A stretch of DNA of 64,000 nucleotides from Pelobates cultripes (GCA_933207985.1 OW240914.1:283590581-283654580), one strand, 5' to 3'; shown: positions 46,571 through 58,899, counted from the stretch's first letter. Notes: generated by a model not told the origin, from the letters alone. Made by a program: numbers and translations.

Positions 46571-47056
46571 AATTACTGGGCTTAAATAGGGGATGTGGCT
46601 GTAAGCAGTTTTTTAAAAATGTCTAAGTTTATTCCCCCCTTCCTGCCTTTTACATGTGGCCAAAGGGAGTGGATACTACATTCCCTGGTGGTCCGGTGGC
46701 ACAGTGGAGGCTCCCAGCAGCTTGCTGGCTTGCATAGTGAAGTGGCAGTTCTTGCTCTTCCTCTCCCCGGAACTGTGCCATGTCATGGTAACCCAAGCAA
46801 TGCTCTGACAGTCACGACTCACAAGAGGCCCTGCTAGAGGTGGAAGCTGCAGTCTTCTGGGCCCCCTCTTTACTATGCAAGCCAGCAGTGACTTGTTGTC
46901 CTGTGGGTGTATACAGGGCCGCCATCAGAGGGTGACAGCCATGACTGTTGTTACAGGCCCGGCGGCCATGGGGGGCCCGGACTGCTCTGGCAGTCCTGGG
47001 CCCCACTTTCTTTCTCTGCACACATAGATAGCGAATATCGCGATCTATGTGTGCAG

Positions 47057-47262
47057 CCACGGGCCCCCGGCTCCCTGTTACCGCAGAGAGGGCCCAGGCA
47101 GCACACTGCTTCTCCTCTCTTCTCTCTTCTAATAACTCTTGCGAGACCCGCGGAGCGTTGCCATGGGAACTCGGGTCTCGCGAGAGTTATTAGAAGAGAG
47201 AAGAGAGGAGAACAGGCAGTGTGCTGGGCTCCCTCTGCGGTAACAGGGAGCCGGGGGGCCCC
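47057..47262. repeat. Large palindrome in hAT-type element 2
   Basis: The arms pair over about 95 bp. Landmarks on the left are CCGGCTCCCTGTTACCGCAG and CTCTTCTCTCTTCTAATAAC, with their complements on the right. A small hairpin (CACATAGATAGCG...GCGATCTATGTG) precedes it at 47019-47051. A cruciform or hairpin RNA is plausible. Confidence 0.9.
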
Positions 47263-47339
47263 CCCACCGGACCACCAGGGATGGAATCTCCCCCCTCCCT
47301 GGACACAGATAAGCAGGGAGGGGGGAGAAACATTTAATT

Positions 47340-48105
47340 TAATTTACACATTGCACATTTACACACACACACTGCATACACTAACACAACACACACACAC
47401 ACTGCATACACTAACACACACACACTGCATACACTAACACAACACACACACTGCATACACTAACACACACATACTGCATACACTAACACAACACACACAC
47501 ACTTCATACACTAACACAACACACTGCATACACTAACACAACACACACACTGCATACACTAACACAACACACACACACACACTGCATACACTAACACAAC
47601 ACATACACACTGCATACACTAACACAACACACACACTGCATACACTTACACAACACACACACGCCATACACTAACACAACAAACACACACACACACACAC
47701 TGCATACACTAACACAACACACACACTGCATACACTAACAAAACACACACACTGCATACACTAACACAGCACACACACATTGCATACACTAACACAACAC
47801 ACACACACTACATACACTAACACAACACACACACACTGCATACACTAACACAGCACACACACATTGCATACACTAACACAACACACACACTGCATACACT
47901 AACACAACACACACACACTGCATACACTAACACAACACACACACTGCATACACTAACACAACACACACACACTGCATACACTAACACAACACACACACAC
48001 ACTGCATACACTAACACAACACACACACACTGCATACACCAACACAACACACACACTGCATACACTAACACAACACACACTCTGCATACACTAACACAAC
48101 ACACC
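47340..48105. repeat. CA-rich minisatellite, unit about 24-30 bp
   Basis: The unit CTGCATACACTAACACAACA plus a variable ACACAC run is repeated about 28 times. Unit length varies mainly in the CA run. Confidence 0.95.
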
Positions 48106-48980
48106 TTGTGCTTTGTCAGGGGCCCCAAAATTTCTGATGGCGGCCCTGGGTGTATATAAATCGATTTTGAGAGAGGCTACATGAAAAGTATGTGGGGCTA
48201 TGGATGAATAAGAGACCATCATGTACCCTAACACCAAAACAGCTGGTTAAACAACGTTTGAACATCTTCAAGCAAAATATAGTGTCACAACTGGAAATAA
48301 ATGGACTATAGAAGAAATCAACCATACACCATGATGAGGAAGAAATTCCCATACCCACATTCTTACCTGCAGAGAATTGTCAACCTGCATCCATACCCCA
48401 AGATGGCATAACGAGCCATAAGGGAAATTATCCTAGAAAAACTAGCAGTCATTAACCTGCGGACAAGACTACCGAAGATCACTGGAAAGCAACCACCAGA
48501 CAGCCTACTAGCTGCAGTTAATGAAGCACTGTCCAAAATCCCATCCTGCACCATCACAGAAATGAACAGGCTCATATATGCCACATAATTAGTGGTCCTC
48601 CAGCTACTTGACTACAAGATCAGGCCCATGGGGATTACGACTGGAAGCCAAGATAAAGCACGGAAGGGAATTAGTGAACTGGATCAACTTAACAGAGGTG
48701 GAAAGATCAAAGAGAGATCCTGGCTGCTGCGGAAGTACAAGGATATGCCCATACCGGAGGCGCTGAGCAAAGCCTGACAGCACCGGCAACCAGACTGAGC
48801 AGATACACCAGAGAAGCAGAGGCTAAGAGAATCAATGCCCTCTTTACCTAAGAACCATCCAAGGTGTATGCACAGCTACAAGGTAACAACCACATCTCAT
48901 CGCAAGACCCACTCAGAGCTGAGACTGAAGAGTACTGGAAGAATATCTGGGAGCAAGGAGCATCGCATAACACTGAGGCC

Positions 48981-50037
48981 CAGTGGCGTACATACAGGGG
49001 TTGCATGGGTCACAGCTGCAAACCAGGCCCGTCACTCCAAGGGGCATGGCCGCCCTGCGGACCCCTGCAACCGGGTGCCCGCCATCATGTTTTGCGGTCC
49101 CCAGGGCCGCTGTTTAAGGGGTCCATTGGGTGGCCCATGCTGTTAGGGCCACCCAATGGGTATGGATTTTCAGGGGGCCCGGTCAGCGCTGTGGCACTAT
49201 AACAGCGCGACTGGGCCCCCTGTGATGAGATCACACGCTGGGAGGAAGTGACTGCCCCGTTCACTCCTCCCAGCATACACAGAGCCTGAGCGTGAGGAAG
49301 CAGAGGAGGGAGTCAGAGTGGGAACTCTGACTCCCATCAACCTGAGCCACCACTGGACCCCAGGGAAAGTCACCCTCCTGCACCTAAAAGGTAGGAAACA
49401 GGAGGGTGACTTAAACATTTCGTATTTGTGTGTGTGTTTGTTTGTATGTATGTGTGTGTGTCTGTCTGTGTGTGTATGTGTGTGTCTGTATGTATGTGTA
49501 TGTATGTGTCTGTATGTATGTGTGTGTATGTATGTATGTGTGCCTGTCTGTTTGCATGTATGTATGTGTCTTTGTATGTGTGTGGTTTGTGTCTGTATGT
49601 GCCTGTGTGTATGTGTGTGTGTGTGTCTGTATGTGTCTGTGTCTGTCTGTATGTATGTGTCTTTGTATGTATGTGTGTCTTGTGTGTGTGTGTGTGTCTG
49701 TCTGTATTTGTCTGTGTGTCTGTCTGTATATGTATATGTGTATGTGTGTGTGTCTGTATGTATGTGTCTGTCTTACTGTATGTATGTGTGCTTGTCTGTA
49801 TGTATGTTAGTTTGTATGCATGTGTGTCGTGTGTGTGTGTCTGTCTCTGTGTTTATTTGTGTCTGTCTGTGTGTATGTCGGTGTGTATGTATGTGTACAT
49901 ATCTGTTTGTATGTATGTGTGTCTGTATGTAAGAGTGTCTGTATGCATGTGTGTGTGTGTCTGTCGAGGGGAGAGTGGAAGGGGGGGGCATGGATCAGTT
50001 CCGCACCTGGGCCCCATGGATTGTGTGTACATCACTG
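48981..50037. mobile_element. Non-autonomous hAT-type element 3 with minisatellite
   Basis: Left end CAGTGGCGTACATACAG and right end GTGTGTACATCACTG are imperfect inverted repeats. An 8-bp duplication CTGAGGCC flanks it at 48973-48980 and 50038-50045. The left part is GC-rich with hairpins (GGGTGGCCCATGC...GGGCCACCCAATGG near 49127-49160). The right part is a TG/TATG array. The LINE frame continues on either side, which confirms the insertion. The LINE sequence after the right duplication starts CAGTGGC, as the element does, so the left boundary could slide by seven bases. Confidence 0.88.
49425..49965. repeat. TG/TATG/TCTG repeat array in hAT-type element 3
   Basis: Mixed GTATGTATGTGTG and GTGTGTCTGTCTG units over about 540 bp, without one fixed period. 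All three plus-strand frames are open and give Cys/Val/Tyr-rich translations up to 234 residues; these are not genes. Confidence 0.93.
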
Positions 50038-51165
50038 CTGAGGCCCAGTGGCTACTAGGCATGCTGCTACAACAGGAACCGGTCACAGTCAAAGATATCC
50101 AACAGAGAGCAGCACACATGAAGAGCTGGTAAGCCCCAGGACCTGACATGATCCACAACTACTGGATAAAGAAGTTAACAGCGCTGCATGAATGCACTAA
50201 CACTAACATATGACCCAGCTACTAGCAACAGGCTCCCACCCTGACTGGCTAACACAAGGCAGAACAATACTGGTCATGAAGGACCCTCACAAGGGAACAG
50301 CACCATCCAACTACCGACCAATAACCTGCCTCCCCACAAAATGAAAACTCCTGTCAGGCATCATAGCCTCCAAGATCCAAGGGCATATGAGTCAATATAT
50401 GAGCAATACTCAGAAGGGGATTGGAAACAACACCAGAGGATAAAAACACTGGTAGACCAAACAGCACTGAGACACTAATCCTAGCAGCACAGGAGCAGGC
50501 ACTGAGCACCAGATCAATAGAAGCTGGAGTCTACCACACCAGGCAAGACCCAAGGTGCAGACTGTACAAAGAGGCCTCTGAGACAGTCCAGCACCTAGTA
50601 GCTGGATGCAAGATGTTAGCAGGAACAGCATACACAGAGAGACACAGCCAAGTTGCTGGGATTGTGTACTGAAACATCTTAACAGAATATGGATTGGACC
50701 TGCCTAATTCCAGATGGGACATACCACAAAGGGTAGTTGAGAATGACAGGGCTAAGATCCGGTGGGACTTCAAGATCCAGACAGACAAGCAAGTGCTGGT
50801 CAACCAGTCAGACATCATGGTAGACAAGGAACAAAAGACTTCAGTCGTCGTGGATGTGGCAATACCCAGTGACTATAACATGAGGAAGAAGGAGAAGGTG
50901 AACAAATACCAAGGACTGAAAGAAAAACTAAAAAGGATGTGGAAAGTGAAGGCAGTAGTAGTCCCAGTTGTGACAGGAGTACTTGGGGCTGTGACTCCCA
51001 AGTTCGGGGAGTGGCTTCAACAGATTCCAGGTGGGAGATCTGAGATCCCTGTCCAGAAGAGTGCAGTTCTAGGAACAGCTAAGATACTGCACAGAACCCT
51101 CAAACTCCCAGGCCTCTGGTAGAGGACCTGAGAATGAGGAATAAACATACCAACCAGGAGGGGTG

Positions 51166-51656
51166 AGAAAATCAATTATATATATATATATGAACACATA
51201 CACATTGTAAGTATAGGGCCCTGGCCTGCTGGCCCCCCTGGTTGGCCACATACGGCTGTATTGGCTCTACTACCCTTATCCCTCTGATGTCAACCTTGAC
51301 TCTAATGTTTGTGTGTGGTATATTGGACCATAAAAGCAAAAATCATGTTAGAAAGGAGCATTAAGTACTATCCACGGGCAGAAAATCCTGCTAAATCCAG
51401 TCAATGAGACTTTGGAAAATTGAATCACATACAAAAAACAGCAAATACAAAATAAATACTTACTAACTAAAACGTGTTTTTTTTATGTACATCCTACATT
51501 AATGTTTTATTTTTCACCTTAATTTAATACCTCAACATGGAGTATTACAAGACACTGGACCCCTATAATTCTTGGTTAAGATGTATCCTCTCTGACTGCT
51601 GTGATGGACGCACACTCACTCACACACACTATCCAAGTCAGGCTACTTTGACTTAA
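51166..51656. other. No feature recognised
   Basis: A short TATATA run near 51178 is probably the LINE tail region. The rest is AT-rich. Confidence 0.5.
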
Positions 51657-51709
51657 CATTTGAAATTCACTTAAAATTTTTGGAAATTCACACTTTGCTA
51701 AATAACTCT
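51657..51709. mobile_element. Right half of a GAATTCAAAGTGAATT-family MITE
   Basis: GAAATTCACACTTTGCTAAATAA matches, with changes, the right arm of the MITE at 45518-45672. The left arm is missing. Confidence 0.45.
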
Positions 51710-53140
51710 CTTAGTGTACATTTAGAATCAAATGTGTAGAGATATAACACATAATTATTACTAAAACCCTTATTTCATAGAATCCTTAGATGCACTGAAT
51801 ACAGTGGGAACCTTACATTCTTTTGACCAGGGTGTCTTCTTTGTTGGAAGATGCATTCAGCATGATAACTGCTATGATACTCAGACAGCCTTCCACCGGC
51901 TCTTGGGAGTTGATATTCTATAATATCTCAGATGCTTCCTGTAAGTAACATGTGCAATAGGTATTCTGAGAGTGGCCACTGCAAAGGAAGCAGGGTGCAG
52001 TAATAATTTAGTGCACACAATGAAATCACTCATCAAGGAATAGACCGATGGTGAAAGGTAAAAGGCAGAAATGTCACTTTAAAAAATTAACGGAAGGAAT
52101 CATGGCCAAAATGTGTCCACACTGGCAGTGAGAATGGGAATGACAATGGTCTCCACTCAGCAGGGCTCATGGAACATCTCACGTTAAACATTTTTCTCGT
52201 TTTTTTCTTGATTATAGTTTTGCATTGCTTGCGCTTCATTATTTTCAGATAGATTTTATCTTCAACTAAAAGGCTGTAGCAAATTTTAACATTTAATACG
52301 GGTATCAGTTTTACCCATTGCCTGTTGATCATAAAACATGTTTTAGTGCATACTATGTGGACTAATTTGTGTTGAATTGTGGAGATAGCTGGAGTGACAG
52401 TGTTCCATTAAAAATAAAATATAAATTGTTTATGTTTTGTCAATCCTATATATAGTACATATTGAGCATGTCAAATATAGGACAGAGATGAGTATAAATA
52501 CAAGTCATTTTAGGTATTTCATGTCAAGATAACAGGTAGCACAGTCATTATATACCAATTTTTGAAAATTAAAAGTAAAATAAAATAACAGTAAGATCAG
52601 TGGGAACAATTATCCAAGTATAAGAGCCCATAAGGAAACATATTCCCTTGTTGAATAAAGTTATTTGCGTGGTAAAACCACACAAACATTTTAAACAACA
52701 GATAACATCTCCGAAACATATATAATTAGGGAATAATGGAAGTCATATTCTCAAACTGAACTAGTGTCAAGAGCCCAAGTGCTCCAGTAAAGATGTGAGT
52801 GATCTATTCCGGGTGCAGGTTTTGTCTAGGAACAAATGGAGTTATATGGTGCACATCAACAACACAGAATGGTAGGGTAGGTGGAGGATGACCCAGTTGA
52901 GGACACAAGATCTAGGGTTCGCAGGATGGAGGGATAGTTCTAACTAGATGTCAGCTTACATTGCTGGTCCTCAGTTTTCAATTATTAATTACTCTTCCTG
53001 CAGTCATTTTATCAACAATATCTAATATCTATTTATCACAATAAATAAATACTACTGTAGGAATTTTTCCTTGGGGGGGTGGGGGGGGGGCAAAATTGTA
53101 ATGACATCCATGCTTGGCCCCTTTTTGAAAGTGTCATGAA
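51710..53140. other. No gene; poly-G tract at 53070-53090
   Basis: AT-rich DNA without recognisable elements. A G-run (GGGGGGGTGGGGGGGGGG) at about 53073-53090 is the only notable feature. Confidence 0.5.
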
Positions 53141-53189
53141 AGGGAAGGAGCATAGCCATTTTCACATAAAGCCAGGATGAATAGCGTTT

Positions 53190-53248
53190 TCACAACTATG
53201 GTGTCAGGAATATATGTTTGTATTCCTGACACTATAGTGTTCCTTTAA
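53190..53248. mobile_element. T2-type MITE right end
   Basis: The hairpin GTGTCAGGAATATA...TATTCCTGACAC is followed by TATAGTGTTCCTTTAA. Upstream is too diverged to delimit. Confidence 0.7.
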
Positions 53249-53253
53249 TCAAA

Positions 53254-53660
53254 TTAAAGGAACATTCTGGTCACCATAACAACTTCATCTAAATGAAAAT
53301 GCTATGATGCCAGGAAGCCCCTGGGCGCTCTCTTTCCTTTAAGGGGTGAAACCGCTCTCAAATGGTTTACCCCTAAAGGCTTCCTCCAGCTCCAGATTTC
53401 CAGGTCACTTAGTGGTATTGGGCTTCTGAAACAGAGTGTCAGGAAGTGCAGATTGACGTCAGGAATGGGTGCCGCTGATTGGCTAGAGTGATCAGCTGAC
53501 GCTCTAAGCCAATCGCTAGTTCCCGATTCATAAAAGTGTTTTACGTTTTTATGAATGGGGAGCTACTGTTTGGCTTAGAGCGTCAGCTGACCCTGTAGCC
53601 AATCAGTGGCACCCCTACCCAGCGGCACTCTGTGCTTCCTGACACTCAGTAAATAAAAGT
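53254..53660. mobile_element. T2-type MITE, right-truncated
   Basis: Starts TTAAAGGAACATTCTGGTCA. An internal inverted repeat (GCTGATTGGCTAGAGTGATC...AGCTGACCCTGTAGCCAATC) is centred near 53540. No right terminus is found. It starts five bases after the end of the preceding T2 end. Confidence 0.7.
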
Positions 53661-53874
53661 GAACACATGAACACTGATATTTTTTTTACTTGGGGAGATG
53701 AGAAGTCCAAAGTTTCCCTGCCAGGCCCAGGTACCAACGCCTTATGATGTGGTGTGCAGAATGAATTGCTCCAATCTCATTTTCTTCTCCTTCATTTGAC
53801 ACAGTCTTCTTTTTCTTCTGAAGCTCCTTCTGCTCCTTTACCTTTCTGTTACTTTCTACTTATTTTGCGATCTT

Positions 53875-56379
53875 CTGCTCCTTTCTCTTTCTGATCCCTT
53901 TCTGCTCCTTGCAGACCCTTCATTCTCCTTGCATGCCCTTCCTGCTCCTTGCAGGCCCTTCATTCTCCTTGCAGGCTCTTCCTTCTCCTTCTTGCCCCTT
54001 CCTGCTCCTTGCAGACTCTTCCTGCTTCTTTCTGCCCCTTCCAGCTTCTTGCAGCCCCTTGCTGACCCTTTCTGTTCCTCTTGATTCTTTCTGCCCCTTC
54101 CTGCTCCTTCCTGCTCCTTGCAGACCCTTCTTGCTTCTTGCTGCCTCTTCCTACTCCTTTCTGACCCCATCCTTGCTCCTTGTTGCTTCTTTCTGCTCCT
54201 TTGCATTGTGCTCCTTCTGTCCCTTCCTGCTCCTTTTTGCTCATTGCAGACCATTCCTGCTTCTTGCTGCCCTTCCTGCTTCTTTCGGCCGCTTCCAGCT
54301 TCTTGCAGCCCCTTGTTGTTACTTCTCCTACTTTACCTTTGTGCTCCTTCTGATTCTTTCTGCCCCTTCCTGCTCCTTGCTGCCCCTTCCTGCTTCTTGC
54401 AGACCCTTCCTACTCCTTGGTGACCCCTCCTGCTCCTTGCAGACCACCCCTACCCCTTCCTGCTGCCCCTTCCTACTCCTTGCTGACCCCTCCTGCCCCT
54501 TGCAGACCCTTTCTACACCTTGCTGACCCCTCCTGCTTCTTGCTGACCCTTCCTGCTCCTTTCTGCTCCTTCCTGCTCCTTGCTGATCCTTCTTTCTCCT
54601 TTCTGCCCCTTTCTGCTTCTTGCTGCCTCTTCCTACTCCTTGCTGACCCCCCTTGCTCCTTGCTGCTTCTTTCTTCTCTTTTACCGTTGTGCTCCTTCTG
54701 TCCCTTCCTGCCCCTTTTTGCTCATTGTAGACCATTCCTGCTTCCTGCTGCCCTTCCTGCTTCTTTCTGCCCTTCCTGCTACTTTCTGCCCCTTCCAGCA
54801 CCTTGCTGTTCCTTCTCCTACTTTACCTTTGTGCTCCTTCTGATTCGTTTTGCCCCTTCCTGCTCCTTGCTGCCACTTCTTTCTCCTTGCTGCCCCTTCC
54901 TGCTCCTTGCAGACCCTCCCTGCTTCTTGCAGCCCCTTCCTGCTCATTGCTGACCCTTCTTGCTCCTTGCAGACCCTTCCTGCTCCTTGCTGACCCCTCC
55001 TGCTCCTTGCTGACCCCTCCTACTACTTGCTGACCCCTCCTGCTCCTTGCTGCCTCTTCCTACTCCTTGGTGACCCCTTCTGTTCCTTGCAGACCGTCCC
55101 TACCCCTTCCTGCTGCCCCTTCCTACTCCTTGCCAGCCATTCCTGCCCCTTGCAGACCCTTTCTACTCCTTGCTGACCCCTCCTGCTTCTTGCTGACCCT
55201 TCCTGCTCCGACCCCTCCTTTTCCTTTCTGCCCCTTCCTGCTCCTTGCTGCCTCTTCCTACTCTTTGCTGACCCCTCTTGCTCCTTGCAGACCCCTCCTG
55301 CTCCTTGAAGATCCTTCCTGCCCCTTGCAGACCCTTTCTACTCCTTGCTGACCCCTCCTGCTTCTTGCTGACCCTTCCTGCTCCGACCCCTCCTGCTCCT
55401 TTCTGCCCTTTCCTGCTCATTGCTGTCCCTTCTTTCTCCTTGCTGCCCCTTCCTGCTTCTTGCTGCCTCTTCCTACTCTTTGCTGACCCCTCTTGCTCCT
55501 TGCAGACCCATCCTACTCCTTGCTGACCCCTCCTGCTCCTTGAAGACCCTTCCTGCTCCTTGCTGCCTCTTCCTACTCCTTTCTGACCCCTCTTGCTCCT
55601 TGCAAACCCTTCCTACTCCTTGGTGACCCCTCCTGCTCCTTGCAGACTGTCCATACCCCTTCCTGTTGCCCCTTCCTACTCCTTGCTGACCCCTCCTGCC
55701 CCTTGCAGACCCTTTCTACTCCTTGCTGACCCCTCCTGCTCCTTTTTTCCCCTTCTTGCCGGCCTATCTTTCTCCTCGCAGACCCTTCCTGCTTCTTGCT
55801 GACCCCTCCTGCTCCTTGCTGACCCCTCCTGCTCCTTGCAAACCCTTCTTGCTCCTTGCTGCCTCTTCCTGCTCCTTGCTGCCTCTTCCTACTCCTTGCT
55901 GACCCTTCCTGCCCCTTGCAGACCCTTTCTACTCCTTGCTGACCCTTCCTGCTCCTTGCTGATGCCTCCTGCTCCTTTCTGCCTCTTCCTGCTCCTTTCT
56001 GCTCATTGCAAACCATTCCTGCTTCTTGCTGCCCTTTCTGCTTCTTTCGGCCCCTTCCAGCTTCTTGCAGCACCTTGCTATTCCTTCTCCTTCTTTACCT
56101 TTGTGCTCCTTCTGATTCTTTCTGCCCCTTCCTGCCACTTATTTCTCCTTGCTGCCCCTTCCTGCTCCTTGCAGCCCCTCCCTGCTTCATGCAGACCCTT
56201 CCTGCACCTTGCTGACCCCTCCTGCTCCTTGCTGACCACTCCTGCTCCTTGCTGCCTCTTCCTACTCCTTGCTGACCCCTCTTGCTCCTTGCAGACTCTT
56301 TCTACTCCTTGGTGACCCCTCCTGCTCCTTGCAGACCCTTCCTACCCCTTCCTGCTGCCCCTTTCTACTCCTTGCTGAC
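53875..56379. repeat. Polypyrimidine minisatellite, left part
   Basis: About 2.5 kb of 15-17-bp units such as CCTGCTCCTTGCTGACC, CCTGCTCCTTGCAGACC and CCTGCTTCTTGCTGCC. Nearly all purines are on the minus strand. Open translations on both strands (Leu/Ser/Pro/Cys-rich on plus, Lys/Gly/Arg/Glu/Ser-rich on minus) come from the unit and are not genes. It continues at 59198-59715 after the hAT insertion. Confidence 0.95.
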
Positions 56380-57059
56380 CAGAGGCGGCTCTAGACTTTG
56401 CAAGGCCTTAGGCGAAAGTCAAACATGAGTCCCCCCATTTACACCATTAGTGAAAAAAATTGCCGCAGCTCCCTATGCCGCTGCGTTGTGAGCACTTTTA
56501 CTGTAGATATGACATAAATTGCTAATCATTTGTATACGATTGCTGGGTATGGTTGTATAGCCTGACATTTCCCCACATATTCTAAATTCCTTAACATGTA
56601 TATTATCATATATGTGTTTCCCTATGTATTTTATATGTATGTATGTATGTATGAATTCATGCATATATATGTTGCTTGCAACTTTATCTTTGCATTGCCC
56701 ATATCATAACACAACCACACTGCAGACACACGCACACATTTAAACACTAATACACAAATACATATACACACTGATACATGCACATGCATTTACACACACA
56801 CACAAACACACTGATGCACACATATTGACTAATACAGACATACAGTCACAATGTGTTTATCTGGCTGTGTGTATTTCTGAATGTGTCTTGCATTGTCTGT
56901 CTGTGTATGTGCCTGAGAGTGCGTCTGACAGTGAGTACCCTTGTATGTGAATGTATGTTTCTGTGAGCATGTGTATGTTTGTGTCTAGGACCGTATGTGT
57001 GTGTGTGGTAGCTGCTTGCGGTATTTTTTGTATATGGACTGTGGCCTTTGTGCATTTTG

Positions 57060-58830
57060 TCTGTGGTGACAGTGTGTGTGTGGGGAATGGTGACAGGGTG
57101 TGTGGAGGGAGGTGACAGGGTGTCGAAAGGGGAGACTGTGTGTGTGAGTGGAGGGGATAACAGAGTGTGAAATGACGTGAAAGAGAGTGGAGGGGGCTGA
57201 CAGAGTGTGGAGAGGTGTGACATAGTGTGGAAGGGGGTGACAGATTGTGGAAGGGATTAACAGAGTGTAAAAGGGGGTGACAGGTCGCTGAGGGAGGGAT
57301 GGGGTGACAGAGTTAGGGGGTGGCAGAGTGAAGGGTGGGCAGGTGGCTGAGGGAGGGGTTGACAGGTGACAGTGTCAGAGAGGGAGAGGGTGACAGGGGT
57401 CAGAGTGAGGTTAGGAGGGGGTGATAGGGGGCTTTGCGATGGGGTGACAGAGTGAGGGAAGGTAGGGGTGACAGGGGACAGAGTGAGGGAAGGTGGGGGT
57501 GACAGGGGACAGAGTGAGGGAAGGAGGTGGTGACAGGTGTCAGAATTAGGGTAAAGGGGGTGACAGGTGGCAGAGTGAGGGCCACAGTGAGGGGGTGACA
57601 GTTGTCAGTGAGGGAGGGGCTCACAGGGGGCAGAGTGAGGGGGTGACAGAGGGCAGAGTCAGGGAGGGAGGGGGTGACAGCGGGCGTAGGGAGAGGATGA
57701 CAGCGGGCTTAGTGAGGGGGCGACAGTGGGTTTGGTGAGGGGGTGAGCAGTGGGCTTGGTGAGGGGGGCGACAGGGGACTTAGGGGTTACAGACTTGGTG
57801 AGGGGGTGACAGGGAACTTAGTGATGGTGACAGGGAACTTAGTGAGGGGTGACAAGGGGCTTAGTGAGGGGTGACAAGGGGACTTGGTGAGGGGCGACAG
57901 GGGACTTGGTGAGAGGGCGACAGGGGACTTGGTGATGGGTCACAGGGGGCTTAGTAAGGGGGCGACAGGGGGCTTAGTGAGGGGGCGACAGGGAACTTAG
58001 TGAGGGGGCGACAGGGAACTTAGTGAGGGGTGACAGGGGGCTTAGTGAGGGGTGACAGGNNNNNNNNNNNNNNNNNNNNNNNNNNNNNNNNNNNNNNNNN
58101 NNNNNNNNNNNNNNNNNNNNNNNNNNNNNNNNNNNNNNNNNNNNNNNNNNNNNNNNNNNGGGTGACAGGGGACTTAGGAGTGACAGGGGACTTAGGAGTG
58201 ACAGGGGACTTGGTGAGGGGTGACAGGGGACTTAGTTAGGGGTGACAGGGGGCTTAGGTAGGGGGTGACAGGGGACTAAGTGATGGGGTGACAGGGGACT
58301 TAGAAGTGACAGGGGACTTAGGGGTGACAGGGGACTTGGTGAGGGGTGACAGGGGGCTTAGTTAGGGGGTGACAGGGGACTCGGTGAGGGGTGACAGGGG
58401 GCTTAGTTAGGGGGTGACGGGACTTGGTGAGGGGGTGATGGGACTTGGTGAGGGGGTGACAGGGGGCTTAGGTAGAGGGTGACAAGGGACTTAGTTAGGG
58501 GTGACAGGGGACTTGTTGAGGGGTGACAGGGGACTTAGGGGTGACAGGGGACTTAGTTAGGGGGTGACAGGGGGCTTAGGTAGAGGGTGACAGGGGACTT
58601 AGGGGTGACAGGGGACTTGGTGAGAGGGGACTTAGGGGTGACAGGGGACTTTGAGGGGTGACAGGGGACTTAGGGGGTGACAGGGGGCTTAGTTAGGGGG
58701 TGACAGGGGGCTTAGGTAGAGGGTGACAGGGGGCTTAGTTAGGGGGTGACAGGGGGCTTAGGTAGTAGGTGACAGGGGACTTGGTGAGAGGGGACTTAGG
58801 GGTGACAGGGGACTTGGTGAGGGAGGGGTA
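57060..58830. repeat. G-rich minisatellite in hAT-type element 4
   Basis: Units of GGTGACAGGGGACTTAGTGA and variants (GGGGGCTTAGTTAGG) recur with periods of about 20-27 bp. The left third (57060-57700) is more diverged (GGGTGACAGAGTG), the centre and right more uniform. It contains an assembly gap, so its true length is unknown. Confidence 0.95.
58060..58159. other. Assembly gap of exactly 100 N
   Basis: One hundred N lie in the middle of the G-rich minisatellite. A round 100 is the usual placeholder for a gap of unknown size, so the repeat was probably collapsed. Confidence 0.97.
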
Positions 58831-58899
58831 ACTACCTTTGCAGGTGTCCCTGGTGGTCCAATGTCCTGGCTCCCTGGTGCTCCGGCGGGCCTCCTATCC

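Larger units (their letters stand above)
46914..48148. mobile_element. Non-autonomous hAT-type element 2 with minisatellite
   Basis: Left end CAGGGCCGCCATCAGAG and right end TTTCTGATGGCGGCCCTG are inverted repeats with a perfect 8-bp duplication GGTGTATA at 46906-46913 and 48149-48156. The left half is GC-rich and contains a 200-bp palindrome (47057-47262). The right half is a CA-rich minisatellite that ends about 45 bp before the right terminus. No transposase is present. Confidence 0.92.
48290..51165 (+). pseudogene. R2/R4-like LINE, copy 2, interrupted by hAT-type element 3
   Basis: From 48300 broken frames read like the N-terminal and linker part of the protein (for example KIKERSWLLRKYKDMPIPEA near 48700 and EYWKNIWEQGASHN near 48930). 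After the hAT insertion (48981-50037) come PVTVKDIQQRAAHMKSW, a PGPDMIHNYW block and PITCLPT, which are N-terminal reverse transcriptase motifs. The catalytic YxDD part is deleted: near 50470 the sequence jumps to ETLILAAQEQALSTRSIEAG. Then a zinc-knuckle-like segment (CRLYKEASETVQHLVAGCK, with the second Cys changed to Tyr) and the restriction-like endonuclease block VDKEQKTSVVVDVAIPSD end the protein at the TAG in GLW(stop) near 51120. Same family as 4290-5165. Confidence 0.78.

Noticed and set aside
47340..48105. CRISPR-like regular repeats
   Set aside because: Units vary in length, have no unique spacers and are simple CA-rich DNA in a eukaryotic context.
47817..48128. Cys/Val-rich minus-strand frame
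   Set aside because: Product of the CA-rich minisatellite in hAT-type element 2.
49318..50132. Cys/Val/Tyr-rich open frames of up to 234 codons
   Set aside because: All plus-strand frames are open because the TG/TATG array has no stop codons; the translations are simple repeats.
53856..56315. Long Leu/Ser/Pro-rich (plus) and Lys/Gly/Arg/Glu-rich (minus) open frames
   Set aside because: They follow the 15-17-bp minisatellite unit and occur on both strands at once; no domain, splice context or codon signal.
57060..58830. Telomere-like or immunoglobulin switch-like G-rich repeat
   Set aside because: The GGTGACAGGGGACTTAG unit is neither TTAGGG nor a switch motif, and it is bounded by hAT ends with a target duplication.
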